Shown here: positions 41,432 to 50,492 of the stretch, piece by piece | How positions within the stretch are numbered: position 1 is the first letter of the stretch | How the letters are laid out: every line of letters starts with the position of its first letter | Assembly: GCF_009192735.1 (NCBI RefSeq) | Contig: NZ_VTFU01000007.1 | Location: 62,001-126,000 of the forward strand | Direction: 5' to 3' | Length of the DNA stretch: 64,000 nucleotides | DNA from: Arthrobacter gandavensis | GTDB lineage: Bacteria; Actinomycetota; Actinomycetes; Actinomycetales; Micrococcaceae | Translations under genes and position numbers: made by a program | Notes under the pieces: model-generated | What the model was told of the DNA's origin: nothing | The model's database searches: none | What the model saw: the letters and a program-made list of their open reading frames with translations, nothing else

Positions 41432-41551
41432 GCTGCCCGAAACACCGGCCGGGACCAAGCCGCTCCTCCGCTCACCGAAATCCGCGCCGTTGCAGGGAAG
41501 AAGCCTACGAGCCCGAGTGGGCTAAATGGCACCTTTTTCTGGGCTGATAGC

Positions 41552-41593
41552 GGAAAAAACCGCGAAAAACAGCGGATTTTGCCGGTTTTTCGG
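41552..41593. promoter_or_regulatory. Phased A/T-tracts and inverted repeat upstream of the HU gene
   Basis: Runs A6 (41554-41559), A5 (41565-41569), ATTTT (41576-41580) and T5 (41586-41590) are centred 10-11 bp apart, the phasing expected of intrinsically curved DNA. The outer parts are also inverted (CGGAAAAAACCG and CGGTTTTTCGG). Confidence 0.55.
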
Positions 41594-41676
41594 CCTCGGA
41601 CTGGTAAGTTTTCCAACAGTGGCGGTTTCGCATCCGTGATCCGCTCGAGCTAACCCCTAGTCCAGGAGGACATAAA

Positions 41677-41964
41677 TTGGCTATGAACCGCAGTGAACTT
41701 GTTGCAGCAGTCGCAGAGAAGTCCGGCAACAGCCAGACCGCAGTAAATGGCGTGCTTGACGCTGTCTTCGAGATCTTCGCAACCTCCGTTGCCAATGGTG
41801 AAAAGATCACCATCCCGGGCTGGCTCGCAGTTGAGCGCACCGACCGCGCTGCCCGCACCGGCCGCAACCCGCAGACCGGCGAAACCATTCAGATCCCCGC
41901 CGGCCACAGCGTCAAGCTGACCGCGGGCTCCAAGCTGAAGGCTTCGGTCTCCAACAAGAAGTAA
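41677..41964 (+). CDS. hup: HU-family DNA-binding protein
   Basis: A 95-aa HU: MNRSELVAAVAEKSGNSQTAV, EKITIPGWLAVERTDRAARTGRNPQTGETIQIPAGHSVKLTAGSKLK, with the family signature GRNPQTGE. TTG 41677 is the better start, since AGGAGG ends 7 nt before it; the in-frame ATG 41683 is 13 nt away. It lacks the long lysine-rich tail of mycobacterial HupB. Nucleoid architecture; single gene between two terminators. Confidence 0.93.
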   Translation: MAMNRSELVAAVAEKSGNSQTAVNGVLDAVFEIFATSVANGEKITIPGWLAVERTDRAARTGRNPQTGETIQIPAGHSVKLTAGSKLKASVSNKK

Positions 41965-41980
41965 CCTCCTCGAACGAGGC

Positions 41981-42013
41981 AAGGGCCGGCGCCGGAAGGC
42001 GTCGGCCTTTTTT
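41981..42013 (+). terminator. Intrinsic terminator of the HU gene
   Basis: GGGCCGGCGCC and GGCGTCGGCC pair with minor mismatch; six T follow. Confidence 0.85.
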
Positions 42014-42031
42014 GCGTAATTCGCCCAAATT

Positions 42032-42050
42032 TCTACCGTGGGTAGAGAAT
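42032..42050 (+). promoter_or_regulatory. Palindrome and -10 element before the CopD-CtaG gene
   Basis: TCTACC and GGTAGA flank a 3-nt centre (42032-42046). The right arm runs into GAGAAT (42045-42050), a -10-like hexamer that ends 7 nt before GTG 42058. No SD is present, so the gene may be leaderless and repressed through the palindrome. Confidence 0.45.
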
Positions 42051-42057
42051 AGGTACC

Positions 42058-44205
42058 GTGCCTAAAACTGCCAACACCGATACCGCCCGGCCGGGAAAAG
42101 ATCCCCGGCCCGCTCCCGGCGCGCCTGCTGCTGACCCGGCCGTACGGAACGGCTGGCTGATCGCCGCCGCCGCGCTCATGCTCACCGCCATGGCGTCGGC
42201 GCTGATCTTTTCCGGTGCCGCCGCGGCCCAGCAGCTGTCCGACCCGGGCGCCCTGACCCGGTGGGCGCTGCCCGTCTTCAAGGCGCTGCACAACGCCGCC
42301 ATGGCAGCCGTGATCGGCGCGCTGGTCTTCTCAGTGGCCATCCTGCCAAAGTCGCTGAAGCTGAAACGGGGCCGCAGGATCGAGGCCGGCGAACCGGAAC
42401 ATCCGGCGTTCGCCCGGACCCTGACGCTGGCCGGAATTGCTGCCGCGGTGTGGACCCTGTCCGCCATCGGGGTGCTGCTCTTCACCTACTCCGACGTATC
42501 AGGGCTGGCCCTGAGCGGGGACGCCACCTACACGCAGGGGCTTGGCTCCTTTGTCACCGATTTCTCCACCGGGCGTGCCTGGCTGGCCGTGAGCATCATT
42601 GCCGCCGTGGTGACCACGCTGACCTTCGGTGTCCGGTCCCTCAACGCACTGGCAGCCACCACCGTGCTGGCGGCCGGCGCCATCATTCCCATCGCGCTGG
42701 TGGGGCACTCCGCCGGCGGCGACGACCACAGCGCCGCGGTGAACTCGATCGGCCTGCACCTGGCCGGGGTCTGCCTGTGGATCGGAGGACTGATCGTCCT
42801 GGCCGTGGTGTCCCGCCAGCTGGGCCCCATCACCGGTGTGGTGCTGCGCCGCTACTCGGCGCTGGCCGGCTTCGCCTTCGCGCTGGTGCTGCTCTCCGGC
42901 GTCGTCAATGCATCCCTGCGGATTACCTCCTTCAGCCAGCTGAACTCGGAATGGGGTGCCCTGGTGCTGGTGAAGGCCGCGGCAACGCTGCTGCTCGGCG
43001 TCATCGGCTTCCTGCACCGCCGGTGGATCATTCCGCAGCTGCCCGCAAAGGTCCCCGGTTCAGCGGCCGGTTCCAGCGAGCATGGCGGACCGAAGCAAAA
43101 GAGCGCCAACCGCGTCCTGTGGCAGCTGATCGGCGTGGAACTGCTCATCATGGGCGCCGTGTCCGGTATTGCCGTGGCACTGGGCCGCACCGCCACCCCG
43201 CGGCCCGAGGAACTGCCGCCCAACGCATCCCCGGCCCGCATCCTGACCGGCTACGACCTTCCGCCGGAGCTGACCCTCGAGCGGTACCTCACCGAATGGC
43301 GGTTCGACTGGCTGTGGGTGGCCATTGTGCTCACCCTCGCCGTCGCCTACCTGCGCGGTGTCCACAAGGTCCGCCGGCGCGGCGACAAATGGCCGCTGGT
43401 CCGGACCCTGTGCTGGCTGGCGGGCCTGGCCATGCTGACCTACGTCACTTCCGGGGCCCCTGCCGTCTACGGCATGGTCCTGTTCAGCACCCACATGCTT
43501 GCGCACATGTCACTGACCATGGTGGTGCCCCTGTTCCTCGTCCTGGGCGCGCCGGTCACGCTGGCGCTGAAAGCCCTGACGCCGCGCGGAGACGGAACCC
43601 GCGGCATCCGGGAATGGATCCTGGTGGGGGTGCACTCATGGTTCTCCAAGCTGGTGACCAACCCGATCTTCGCGGCGGTCAACTTCGCCGGGTCCATTGT
43701 GGTGTTCTACTACTCCGAGCTGTTCGGCTTCGCCCTGCGCCAGCACGTCGGCCACGAGCTGATGGTGGTGCACTTCCTGCTGACCGGCTACATCTTTGTC
43801 CTGACGATGATCGGCATCGACCCGCTGCCGTACCGGGCACCGTATCCGCTGCGCCTGGTGATCCTGCTGGCCACCATGGCCTTCCACGCTTTCTTCGGGG
43901 TGGCGGTGATGGGCGGCACCTCCCTGATCCAGGCCTCGTACTTCGGAAACATGGGCCGGGACTGGGGATTGTCAGCCCTCGAGGACCAGCAGCTGGGCGG
44001 ATCCATCATGTGGGGAGTGGGGGAAATTCCCACCGTAATGGTGGCCATTGGCGTGGCCCTGCAGTGGTCGCGGACCGATGCCCGCGAAACACGGCGTAAA
44101 GACCGGGCGGCCGACCGGAATAATGAGGCTGAACTGGCTGCTTACAACAACATGTTTGCCAATCTGGCGAAGCGGGATGCCAGCAGCTCTGAAGGAGATC
44201 GTTAA
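42058..44205 (+). CDS. CopD-CtaG fusion membrane protein (copper resistance / cytochrome oxidase assembly)
   Basis: A 715-aa polytopic protein in two halves. Residues about 1-330 carry the CopD-type region (VGHSAGGDDHSAAVNSIGLHLAGVCLWIGGLIVLAVVSRQL), rich in conserved His. Residues about 390-690 form a Caa3-CtaG domain (FSTHMLAHMSLTMVVPLFLVLGAPVTLALKAL; FYYSELFGFALRQHVGHELMVVHFLLTGYIF). Fusions of this type are usual in actinobacteria and thought to deliver copper to cytochrome oxidase. The stop overlaps the following ATG by one base. Confidence 0.88.
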   Translation: MPKTANTDTARPGKDPRPAPGAPAADPAVRNGWLIAAAALMLTAMASALIFSGAAAAQQLSDPGALTRWALPVFKALHNAAMAAVIGALVFSVAILPKSLKLKRGRRIEAGEPEHPAFARTLTLAGIAAAVWTLSAIGVLLFTYSDVSGLALSGDATYTQGLGSFVTDFSTGRAWLAVSIIAAVVTTLTFGVRSLNALAATTVLAAGAIIPIALVGHSAGGDDHSAAVNSIGLHLAGVCLWIGGLIVLAVVSRQLGPITGVVLRRYSALAGFAFALVLLSGVVNASLRITSFSQLNSEWGALVLVKAAATLLLGVIGFLHRRWIIPQLPAKVPGSAAGSSEHGGPKQKSANRVLWQLIGVELLIMGAVSGIAVALGRTATPRPEELPPNASPARILTGYDLPPELTLERYLTEWRFDWLWVAIVLTLAVAYLRGVHKVRRRGDKWPLVRTLCWLAGLAMLTYVTSGAPAVYGMVLFSTHMLAHMSLTMVVPLFLVLGAPVTLALKALTPRGDGTRGIREWILVGVHSWFSKLVTNPIFAAVNFAGSIVVFYYSELFGFALRQHVGHELMVVHFLLTGYIFVLTMIGIDPLPYRAPYPLRLVILLATMAFHAFFGVAVMGGTSLIQASYFGNMGRDWGLSALEDQQLGGSIMWGVGEIPTVMVAIGVALQWSRTDARETRRKDRAADRNNEAELAAYNNMFANLAKRDASSSEGDR

Positions 44206-46181
44206 TGACTGAAACCGTGCGTGCCGATTACCGGGTGCGGGCGTCCGCGCTGGAAGGCCGCAACTGGCTCAACACCGGCGGCCGCCAACTGGGGCTCGAA
44301 GACCTGCGCGGCAAGGTTGTGCTGCTGGACTTCTGGACCTTCTGCTGCATCAACTGCCTCCATGTGCTTGATGAGCTGCGTCCCTTGGAGGAGAAGTACT
44401 CCGACGTCCTCGTCACGGTGGGCGTCCATTCGCCCAAGTTCGAGCACGAGGCGGACCCCGTGGCGCTGGCCGCGGCCGTTGAGCGCTACGAGATTCACCA
44501 CCCGGTGCTGGACGATCCGGAACTGCTGACCTGGCAGGCCTACGCCGCCCGGGCCTGGCCGACCCTCGTGGTCGTGGACCCGGAGGGCTACATCGTGGCC
44601 AACCTTTCCGGTGAAGGCCATGCAGCGGGACTGGACTCGCTGATCGCGGAACTGGTGGCCGAGCACGAAGCCAAGGGCACGCTGCACCGCGGCGACGGTC
44701 CTTACGTTCCGGCCGAGCCCACCGCCGGAAACCTGCGTTTCCCGGGCAAAGCGGTTCCGCTGCCCGGCGGAACGTTCCTGGTGGCGGACACCGGGCACCA
44801 CCGCCTGGTGGAGCTGGAAGCTGACCTCACCACGGTGCGCTCCATCGTGGGCGACGGCACCAAGGGCTGGCGGGACGGCACGGCATCCACCGCGCGTTTC
44901 AACGAGCCCCAGGGCTTGGCGGTGCTCCCGGCGGCCGTGGCCGAGGCTGCGGGGTACGACGTCGTCGTGGCCGACACGGTCAACCACCGCCTGCGGGCGG
45001 TCGCCCTGGGCTCCGGAACAGTGACCACTGTGGCGGGAAACGGCATTCAGCGCCTGCTGGACGCCGGTAACCAGACCAAACGGGTTGCCGGGGACCCGCA
45101 CCCGTCCGAATCCAGCACAGCGGACGCCAGCGGCTATGAGCCTGCCCTGGCAGAGTCGGACCTTGGCACGGCGCCCCTGGACGTTTCCCTCTCCTCACCG
45201 TGGGACCTCACCTGGTCCACGAAACTGGAACGGCTGGTCGTGGCCATGGCCGGCACGCACCAGATCTTCACCTTCGATCCGCTCACCGGGGCGGTGGGCA
45301 TCCTGGCCGGAACCGGTTTGGAGGGACTCCTCGACGGTCCGGGTGACAAGGCCTGGTTCGCCCAGTCCTCCGGCCTGGCCGAAGATGCCGCCGGCAACAT
45401 TTGGGTAGCCGATTCGGAGACGTCGGCTCTGCGCCGGCTGTCCTTCGCCGCTGACGACGCCGGGACACAGGTGTCCGTGGACACCGCCGTCGGCGCCGGG
45501 CTGTTCGACTTCGGTTTCCGGGACGGCGACGCCGACGGTGCCAGGCTGCAGCACCCGCTGGGCGTTGCAGTGCTGCCGGACGGTTCCGTGGCCATTGCCG
45601 ACACCTACAACGGAGCGGTCCGCCGCTACGACCCGGTCACGAGGACAGTCTCCACGCTCGCACGCGGTCTCTCCGAGCCCTCCGATCTGCTGGTGGACAC
45701 CACGGCGGCCGAACCGCTGCTGATTGTCGTGGATGCCAACAAGCATGAGCTGGTCCGGCTGCCGATCCCCAAGGAAGCCCAGTCAGTGGACGAGGGCGCC
45801 CGGCAGACGCAGCGTCCGGCCAGCCCGATGGCTGCCGGGCCGGTTGCCCTGTCCGTGCGGTTCTCGGCGCCCAAGGGCCAGAAGCTGGATGACCGGTGGG
45901 GAGATCCGACCCAGTTGAAGATCTCATCCTCGCCCGAGGAGCTGCTCATTTCCGGCGGCGGCACCTCCACCGGGCTGACCCGTGAGCTGGTGCTCTCGGA
46001 TCAGGTTCCCGGCGGCGTTCTTCACATCACGGCGCGGGCTGCGGCGTGCGACGGCGAACCCGGCGGAGAAATCCCCGACCACGCCGCCTGCCACCTGTAC
46101 CAGCAGGACTGGGGCATCCCGGTGACCATCGACGGCTCGGGCGACTCGGTGCTGACGCTGGACCTGCGCGGGCTCGACTAA
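44205..46181 (+). CDS. Thioredoxin-like protein with NHL-repeat domain
   Basis: A 658-aa fusion. The N-terminal TlpA/thioredoxin-like domain has WTFCCINCLHV (CxxC as Cys48-Cys51), then a cis-Pro (ARAWPTLVVVDPEGY). From residue 170 on there are about six NHL-type blades (FPGKAVPLPGGTFLVADTGHHRLVEL; FNEPQGLAVLP; LQHPLGVAVLPDGSVAIADTYNGAVRRYD). No signal peptide is apparent. It shares an operon with the CopD-CtaG gene, so a redox role in copper handling or oxidase maturation is possible; that is inference. Confidence 0.87.
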   Translation: MTETVRADYRVRASALEGRNWLNTGGRQLGLEDLRGKVVLLDFWTFCCINCLHVLDELRPLEEKYSDVLVTVGVHSPKFEHEADPVALAAAVERYEIHHPVLDDPELLTWQAYAARAWPTLVVVDPEGYIVANLSGEGHAAGLDSLIAELVAEHEAKGTLHRGDGPYVPAEPTAGNLRFPGKAVPLPGGTFLVADTGHHRLVELEADLTTVRSIVGDGTKGWRDGTASTARFNEPQGLAVLPAAVAEAAGYDVVVADTVNHRLRAVALGSGTVTTVAGNGIQRLLDAGNQTKRVAGDPHPSESSTADASGYEPALAESDLGTAPLDVSLSSPWDLTWSTKLERLVVAMAGTHQIFTFDPLTGAVGILAGTGLEGLLDGPGDKAWFAQSSGLAEDAAGNIWVADSETSALRRLSFAADDAGTQVSVDTAVGAGLFDFGFRDGDADGARLQHPLGVAVLPDGSVAIADTYNGAVRRYDPVTRTVSTLARGLSEPSDLLVDTTAAEPLLIVVDANKHELVRLPIPKEAQSVDEGARQTQRPASPMAAGPVALSVRFSAPKGQKLDDRWGDPTQLKISSSPEELLISGGGTSTGLTRELVLSDQVPGGVLHITARAAACDGEPGGEIPDHAACHLYQQDWGIPVTIDGSGDSVLTLDLRGLD

Positions 46182-46221
46182 CCGCACGCCAAACCGCACC
46201 GGCGCACCACCGCGCAGGAAC

Positions 46222-46262
46222 AGAAGGTGCGCCTCCCAGGGATGGGAGGCGCACCTTCTTGC
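46222..46262 (+). terminator. Intrinsic terminator after the thioredoxin-NHL gene
   Basis: A 15-bp perfect stem (AAGGTGCGCCTCCCA and complement) with a tiny loop, ending in CTTCTT. It may also act for the convergent gene. Confidence 0.85.
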
Positions 46263-46321
46263 CGTTACGGAGTGTTGTCCAGGGCGCCGGGTGTCGTCCC
46301 GGCGCCGCATCAGGCGCCCGG

Positions 46322-47305
46322 TCAGTCGATGAGCGGAGTGACCGATACGTCGTCGCTGCCGACCGAGAGCTGGGCCGCGAAGCTGAAGTCTTTTTCCACT
46401 TCCAGCGGACTCTTGGCACCGCTGAACAGGTCCGTCTGCGTGGCGGTGAGGCGGGCCTTGCCATTGAGCGGGGACAGCACCCAGTTGCCGGAGACGGAAC
46501 GGATCTTCACCTCGGGGAACTCAGTGATCTCCCAGACGATCGGCAGTTCAACCCGGTTGTCGGTGAAGTGGAAGAAGGGGCAGCCCGGGGGAGCGAGACG
46601 GTCCTGGGCGCTGGTGCAGCCGGCCAGGAAGGCACGGACGTCTTCGTCCACGGCATTCTTCAGCGCCTCGGTGGCCTCCGTGGTGAGCACCAGGTCCACC
46701 GTGTCCTGCGGTGAAGCCAGCGAGCCCTGCTGCGGCGCGGCGGCGAAATACTCCGAGGTGTAGGAGACCTCGACGCGCGCGGGATAAAACGCCGCAAAGG
46801 TGGTCTCATCCTCGTGCAGGGCAACCTGGACGCCGTTGATGGTGGCTTCCTGCTGGCCCGCTGCGGTGACCGTCAGCGTCGGCAGTGAGGACGGAACAAA
46901 GGACCAGTGGTCGAAGAAGAGCCACTGCTTCTCGGTCCGTTCCAGGCGGAAAGTGCTCGTCGCTTCCTCGCCGCCGAGGGAATAGCGGACATCAAGGTCC
47001 ACCCGGCTTCCGCCCGCGTCCTTTGGCTCGCCGATCTCCAGCACTTCGAGGCCGGCCGTGGAGGCCCGCAGCCCCTCATCATCCAGCAGCGCAGCATTGG
47101 CATCCGGGACCTTGGCGGCAAGCAGGCCAAGGGCACGCTCGCCGTCGCCGTCCTGGAGGGCCGCGAAATAGCTGGTGACCTGGTGTTCGGGGCCGTAGAT
47201 CTTGGCGTTGACGAAAAAGATGACCACCACTGCGGCGGCCACCGTGACCATGAGCGCAAGCAGCCACGTGGCCACTGCCTTGATTACTGAAGTTGTTCCC
47301 TGCAC
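46322..47305 (-). CDS. Membrane-anchored hypothetical protein, TcaA-like
   Basis: A 327-aa protein with one N-terminal membrane helix (WLLALMVTVAAAVVVIFFVNAKI) and an extracytoplasmic region. The phrase VTSYFAALQDGDGERALGLL is like the NTF2/TcaA-type repeat found in membrane proteins of Gram-positive bacteria; two cysteines (GCTSAQDRLAPPGCPFF) could form a disulfide outside. There is no zinc ribbon at the N-terminus. Function unknown. It stands alone, between the thioredoxin-NHL gene (convergent) and the sugar importer (same strand, upstream). Confidence 0.65.
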   Translation of the reverse strand: MQGTTSVIKAVATWLLALMVTVAAAVVVIFFVNAKIYGPEHQVTSYFAALQDGDGERALGLLAAKVPDANAALLDDEGLRASTAGLEVLEIGEPKDAGGSRVDLDVRYSLGGEEATSTFRLERTEKQWLFFDHWSFVPSSLPTLTVTAAGQQEATINGVQVALHEDETTFAAFYPARVEVSYTSEYFAAAPQQGSLASPQDTVDLVLTTEATEALKNAVDEDVRAFLAGCTSAQDRLAPPGCPFFHFTDNRVELPIVWEITEFPEVKIRSVSGNWVLSPLNGKARLTATQTDLFSGAKSPLEVEKDFSFAAQLSVGSDDVSVTPLID

Positions 47306-47334
47306 TGCTCAAACGATACCGGGTGGAACTGCGG

Positions 47335-47370
47335 GAAGCCCGGACCCGAGGGGGCCGCGGTCCGGGCTTC
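47335..47370 (-). terminator. Hairpin at the end of the sugar importer operon
   Basis: GAAGCCCGGACC and GGTCCGGGCTTC are perfect 12-bp arms 12 bp after the ATPase stop (- strand). The T-run is weak. Confidence 0.65.
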
Positions 47371-47381
47371 TTCCGGCGAAG

Positions 47382-48650
47382 CTACGATTCGGCGCCGCTG
47401 GAAACCGCGTCCCTCTCGCGTGCCATGGCGATTTCTTCGGCCCGGGCGGCGTTCGCTTCCTCCGTGAGCTCCGCTCCAGCCTTCGCGTCACGGGTGAGGT
47501 TTTCCCCCGACTCCGGGTCGAACAGATGGACCTTGCGGGTGTCCAGCCACAGCTCGGCGTCCCGGCCGCCGCGGATGCGGGATGCGGCGTCGATGGTGAC
47601 CACAATCTGCGGGCGCAGTTCATCGGCGTCCATGTCGCGGGCCAGCCCGTCCAGCAGTTCCTTGACCTCGGGATCCGGGTTGAAGGGGATGTAGCCGTAC
47701 TGCTCGTTGCCCAGCCATTCGGTGTGGCTGATGGGAGCGGTGAAAACGGAGCCGTGCGGGCGCTTGGCCTCATCCACGAATTTGGCGTCCTCGAAGAACT
47801 CCGGCCGCAGCCCGACCAGGACGATGTCCTTCCCGGCGGCCTTGTCCGCCTTGTCCTGCGGAATGGTCAGATCTCCCACGGCCGTCCGCAGCACATTGCC
47901 TTCGACGGTGGCCGGCAGGAAGTTCATTGAGGGAGAGCCGATGAACCCGGCAACAAAGAGGTTGATGGGCTGCTCATAGAGTTCACGGGGGGAAGCGACC
48001 TGCTGCAGGATGCCCTTCTTGAGGACGGCAACCCGGTCGCCAAGGGTCATGGCCTCGGTCTGGTCGTGCGTCACGTAGACGCTGGTGGTCCCCAGGCGGC
48101 GCTGCATCTGCGAAATCTCCGACCGCATCTGGCCGCGCAGCTTGGCGTCGAGGTTGGAGAGCGGCTCGTCAAAGAGGAACGCGTCAGCCTGCCGCACAAT
48201 GGCCCGTCCCATGGCGACCCGCTGGCGCTGGCCGCCCGAAAGGTTTGCGGGCTTGCGGTCCAGGTGCTCCGTCAGCTCCAGGGTGGCCGCTGCGTCGTTG
48301 ACCAGCTTGCGGACCTGTTCCTCGGTGTACTTTCCCTTGGCCAGGCGAAGCGGGAAGGCGATGTTCTCGAAGACGGTCAGGTGGGGGTAAAGGGCGTAGT
48401 TCTGGAACACCATGGCCAGGTTGCGGTCGCGGGGCGCCTTGTCGTTCACGCGCTGCCCGTTGATCAGCAGGTCCCCCGAGGAGATGTCTTCCAGGCCCAC
48501 GATCATGCGCAGCAGCGTGGACTTTCCGCAGCCGGAAGGGCCCACCAGGATGATGAACTCGCCGTCCGCGATGTCCAGACTGACATCGTTGACGGCGGGA
48601 AAGCCGTCGCCGTACTTTTTGACGAGGTTCTTGAGGGTGATCGATGCCAT
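47382..48650 (-). CDS. sugC: Sugar ABC transporter ATP-binding protein (SugC/UgpC/MsmK family)
   Basis: A 422-aa CUT1-type ATPase. Walker [11 protein letters not shown]-loop [22 protein letters not shown], signature [17 protein letters not shown], Walker [17 protein letters not shown], then the MalK-type regulatory barrel (about residue 235 on) that includes [13 protein letters not shown]. Length and gene order match SugC of the LpqY-SugABC trehalose system. The symbol is given on order and the LpqY-like binding protein. Confidence 0.87.
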   Translation of the reverse strand: MASITLKNLVKKYGDGFPAVNDVSLDIADGEFIILVGPSGCGKSTLLRMIVGLEDISSGDLLINGQRVNDKAPRDRNLAMVFQNYALYPHLTVFENIAFPLRLAKGKYTEEQVRKLVNDAAATLELTEHLDRKPANLSGGQRQRVAMGRAIVRQADAFLFDEPLSNLDAKLRGQMRSEISQMQRRLGTTSVYVTHDQTEAMTLGDRVAVLKKGILQQVASPRELYEQPINLFVAGFIGSPSMNFLPATVEGNVLRTAVGDLTIPQDKADKAAGKDIVLVGLRPEFFEDAKFVDEAKRPHGSVFTAPISHTEWLGNEQYGYIPFNPDPEVKELLDGLARDMDADELRPQIVVTIDAASRIRGGRDAELWLDTRKVHLFDPESGENLTRDAKAGAELTEEANAARAEEIAMARERDAVSSGAES

Positions 48651-48687
48651 GAGAACAAATCCTTTTCTTCGACCGAACGTGCCGGGA

Positions 48688-49530
48688 CTAGCCCTTGACA
48701 GCGCCCTGGGTTAGACCCGAGACGATCTGGCGCTGGAACGCCAGCACCAGGACTACAACGGGAATGGTGACAATGATTGCGGCGGCCGAAATGGCGCCGG
48801 TTGGTTCTTCGAACTGGGAAGCACCGGTGAAAAACGCCAGGGCCGCAGGGACCGGCCGCGCCGCGTCGGTTGAGGTGAGCGAAATGCCGTACACGAAGTC
48901 GTTCCAGGCGATGAAAAACGCAATGATCGCCGTGGTGAAAACGCCCGGGGCAGCCAGCGGCACGATGGCTTTGCGGAACGCCTGCCAGGTGGTTGCTCCG
49001 TCCACCTGGGCTGCCTGTTCCAGCTCCCAGGGGATCTGCCGGAAAAAGGCCGACAGGGTCCAGATGGAGATGGGGAGCGTCAGGGACAGGTACGGAATGA
49101 TCAGCCCGGGCCACGTGTCGTAAAGGCCGATATTGCGCCACAGGTTGAACAGCGGCGTCACGATGGAGATCACCGGGAAGATCGACACGCCAAGAGCCGT
49201 GGTCAGGATCAGCTTCTTGCCCGGGAAGTCCAGGCGGGCGATGGCATAGGCGCAGAGCGTTGCAAGAATCACCGCGATGAACGTGGCAATGAGCGATATG
49301 CCGATCGAGTTACGCAGGGAGGAAAGGAAGAGGCCCTGCGCGTCGCCCACCAGAATCTGTTCATAGTTCGAGAACGACCACGTGGTGGGAAGGAAGGTTC
49401 CCGAGGTCAGGTCGCTGGGGAGCTTGAAGGACGTGGCGAGGATGGAGGCGACCGGAAACAGCGCGTAAAGGATGACCAGGATCGAAATAATCGTCCAGGT
49501 CACTCTCCGCTTGGTTGCTGAGCCTTTCAT
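48688..49530 (-). CDS. sugB: Carbohydrate ABC transporter permease (SugB-like)
   Basis: A 280-aa CUT1 permease with six helices and the EAA loop ([29 protein letters not shown]). Its start overlaps the stop of the other permease by one base; 37 bp separate it from the ATPase gene. Second membrane subunit of the importer. Confidence 0.87.
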   Translation of the reverse strand: MKGSATKRRVTWTIISILVILYALFPVASILATSFKLPSDLTSGTFLPTTWSFSNYEQILVGDAQGLFLSSLRNSIGISLIATFIAVILATLCAYAIARLDFPGKKLILTTALGVSIFPVISIVTPLFNLWRNIGLYDTWPGLIIPYLSLTLPISIWTLSAFFRQIPWELEQAAQVDGATTWQAFRKAIVPLAAPGVFTTAIIAFFIAWNDFVYGISLTSTDAARPVPAALAFFTGASQFEEPTGAISAAAIIVTIPVVVLVLAFQRQIVSGLTQGAVKG

Positions 49531-50492
49531 TAGTTACCCCCTCGTGCACCGGTGAGGTCCACCTTGAACAGTTTGATGGCGATGAAGCAGATGATGATCA
49601 CGCAGAGGAACAGCAGCACGGAAACGGCCGAGCCCATGCCGATTTCGAGCCTGGTGATGGAGGTGCGGTAGGCGAGCAGGGAGAGGACCTCCGTCCCGTA
49701 CGCGCCGTTGGTCATGATGTACACGTTGTCGAAAATGCGGAAGGCATCCAGTGCTCGGAAGAGCACTGCCACCATGATGGCGGCCTTCATGTTCGGGAGG
49801 ATGACCCGGGCCATCCGCTGCCACCAGGTGGCGCCGTCCACCTCGGCGGCCTCAGTGAGCTCACCCGGAACCTGTGCCAGGCCGGCAAGAAGCAGGAGGG
49901 AAATAAACGGGGTGGTCTTCCAGATTTCGGAGGCCATGATGACGAACAGGGCGGTGGGGCCGTCAGCGAACCAGTTCAGGTCGGGGTTGATGCCCGGCAC
50001 CCAGTCGAACCAGTGGTTGATGTAGCCGGAATCAATATCGAAGGCATAGAACCAGGCAAAGGCCGAAACCACTGTGATGATGCCGTAGGGCACCAGGATG
50101 GCGGTGCGGAGCCAGCCGCGGACGGCCTTGAGCGCACTGTTCATCACCAGGGCGAGGATGAAGCCCAGCACCAGTTCCACGACAACGGTAATGACCGTGA
50201 TCAGCAGCGTGACTCCGAGGTCTCGCCAGAAAAGCGAATCCGTGAGGATCACCGCGTAGTTGCCCAGGCCGATGAATTCGCGGTCGGCCGGAGCCGTAAG
50301 CCGGTACTTGAACAGCGATTCCCACAGGGCCAGCAGGATCGGATAGGCGGTGACCGCCAGCATGATGATGAACGCCGGGAAAGCCAGCCACAGGCCGAGC
50401 CGCCGCTCCGAGCGGGCCCGGTCACTGAGCCGGGGCTTTGCCGGCGCCGGGGCGGGGGTGGTTCCCCGGGGTGCTTCTACGGAAGTACTCAC
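49530..50492 (-). CDS. sugA: Carbohydrate ABC transporter permease (SugA-like)
   Basis: A 320-aa permease with an extended N-terminus (a basic, Pro/Ala-rich stretch of about 25 residues) and the EAA loop ELTEAAEVDGATWWQRMARVILPNMKAAI. Its start overlaps the end of the binding-protein gene (ATGA), so the operon is tightly coupled. Confidence 0.87.
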   Translation of the reverse strand: MSTSVEAPRGTTPAPAPAKPRLSDRARSERRLGLWLAFPAFIIMLAVTAYPILLALWESLFKYRLTAPADREFIGLGNYAVILTDSLFWRDLGVTLLITVITVVVELVLGFILALVMNSALKAVRGWLRTAILVPYGIITVVSAFAWFYAFDIDSGYINHWFDWVPGINPDLNWFADGPTALFVIMASEIWKTTPFISLLLLAGLAQVPGELTEAAEVDGATWWQRMARVILPNMKAAIMVAVLFRALDAFRIFDNVYIMTNGAYGTEVLSLLAYRTSITRLEIGMGSAVSVLLFLCVIIICFIAIKLFKVDLTGARGGN

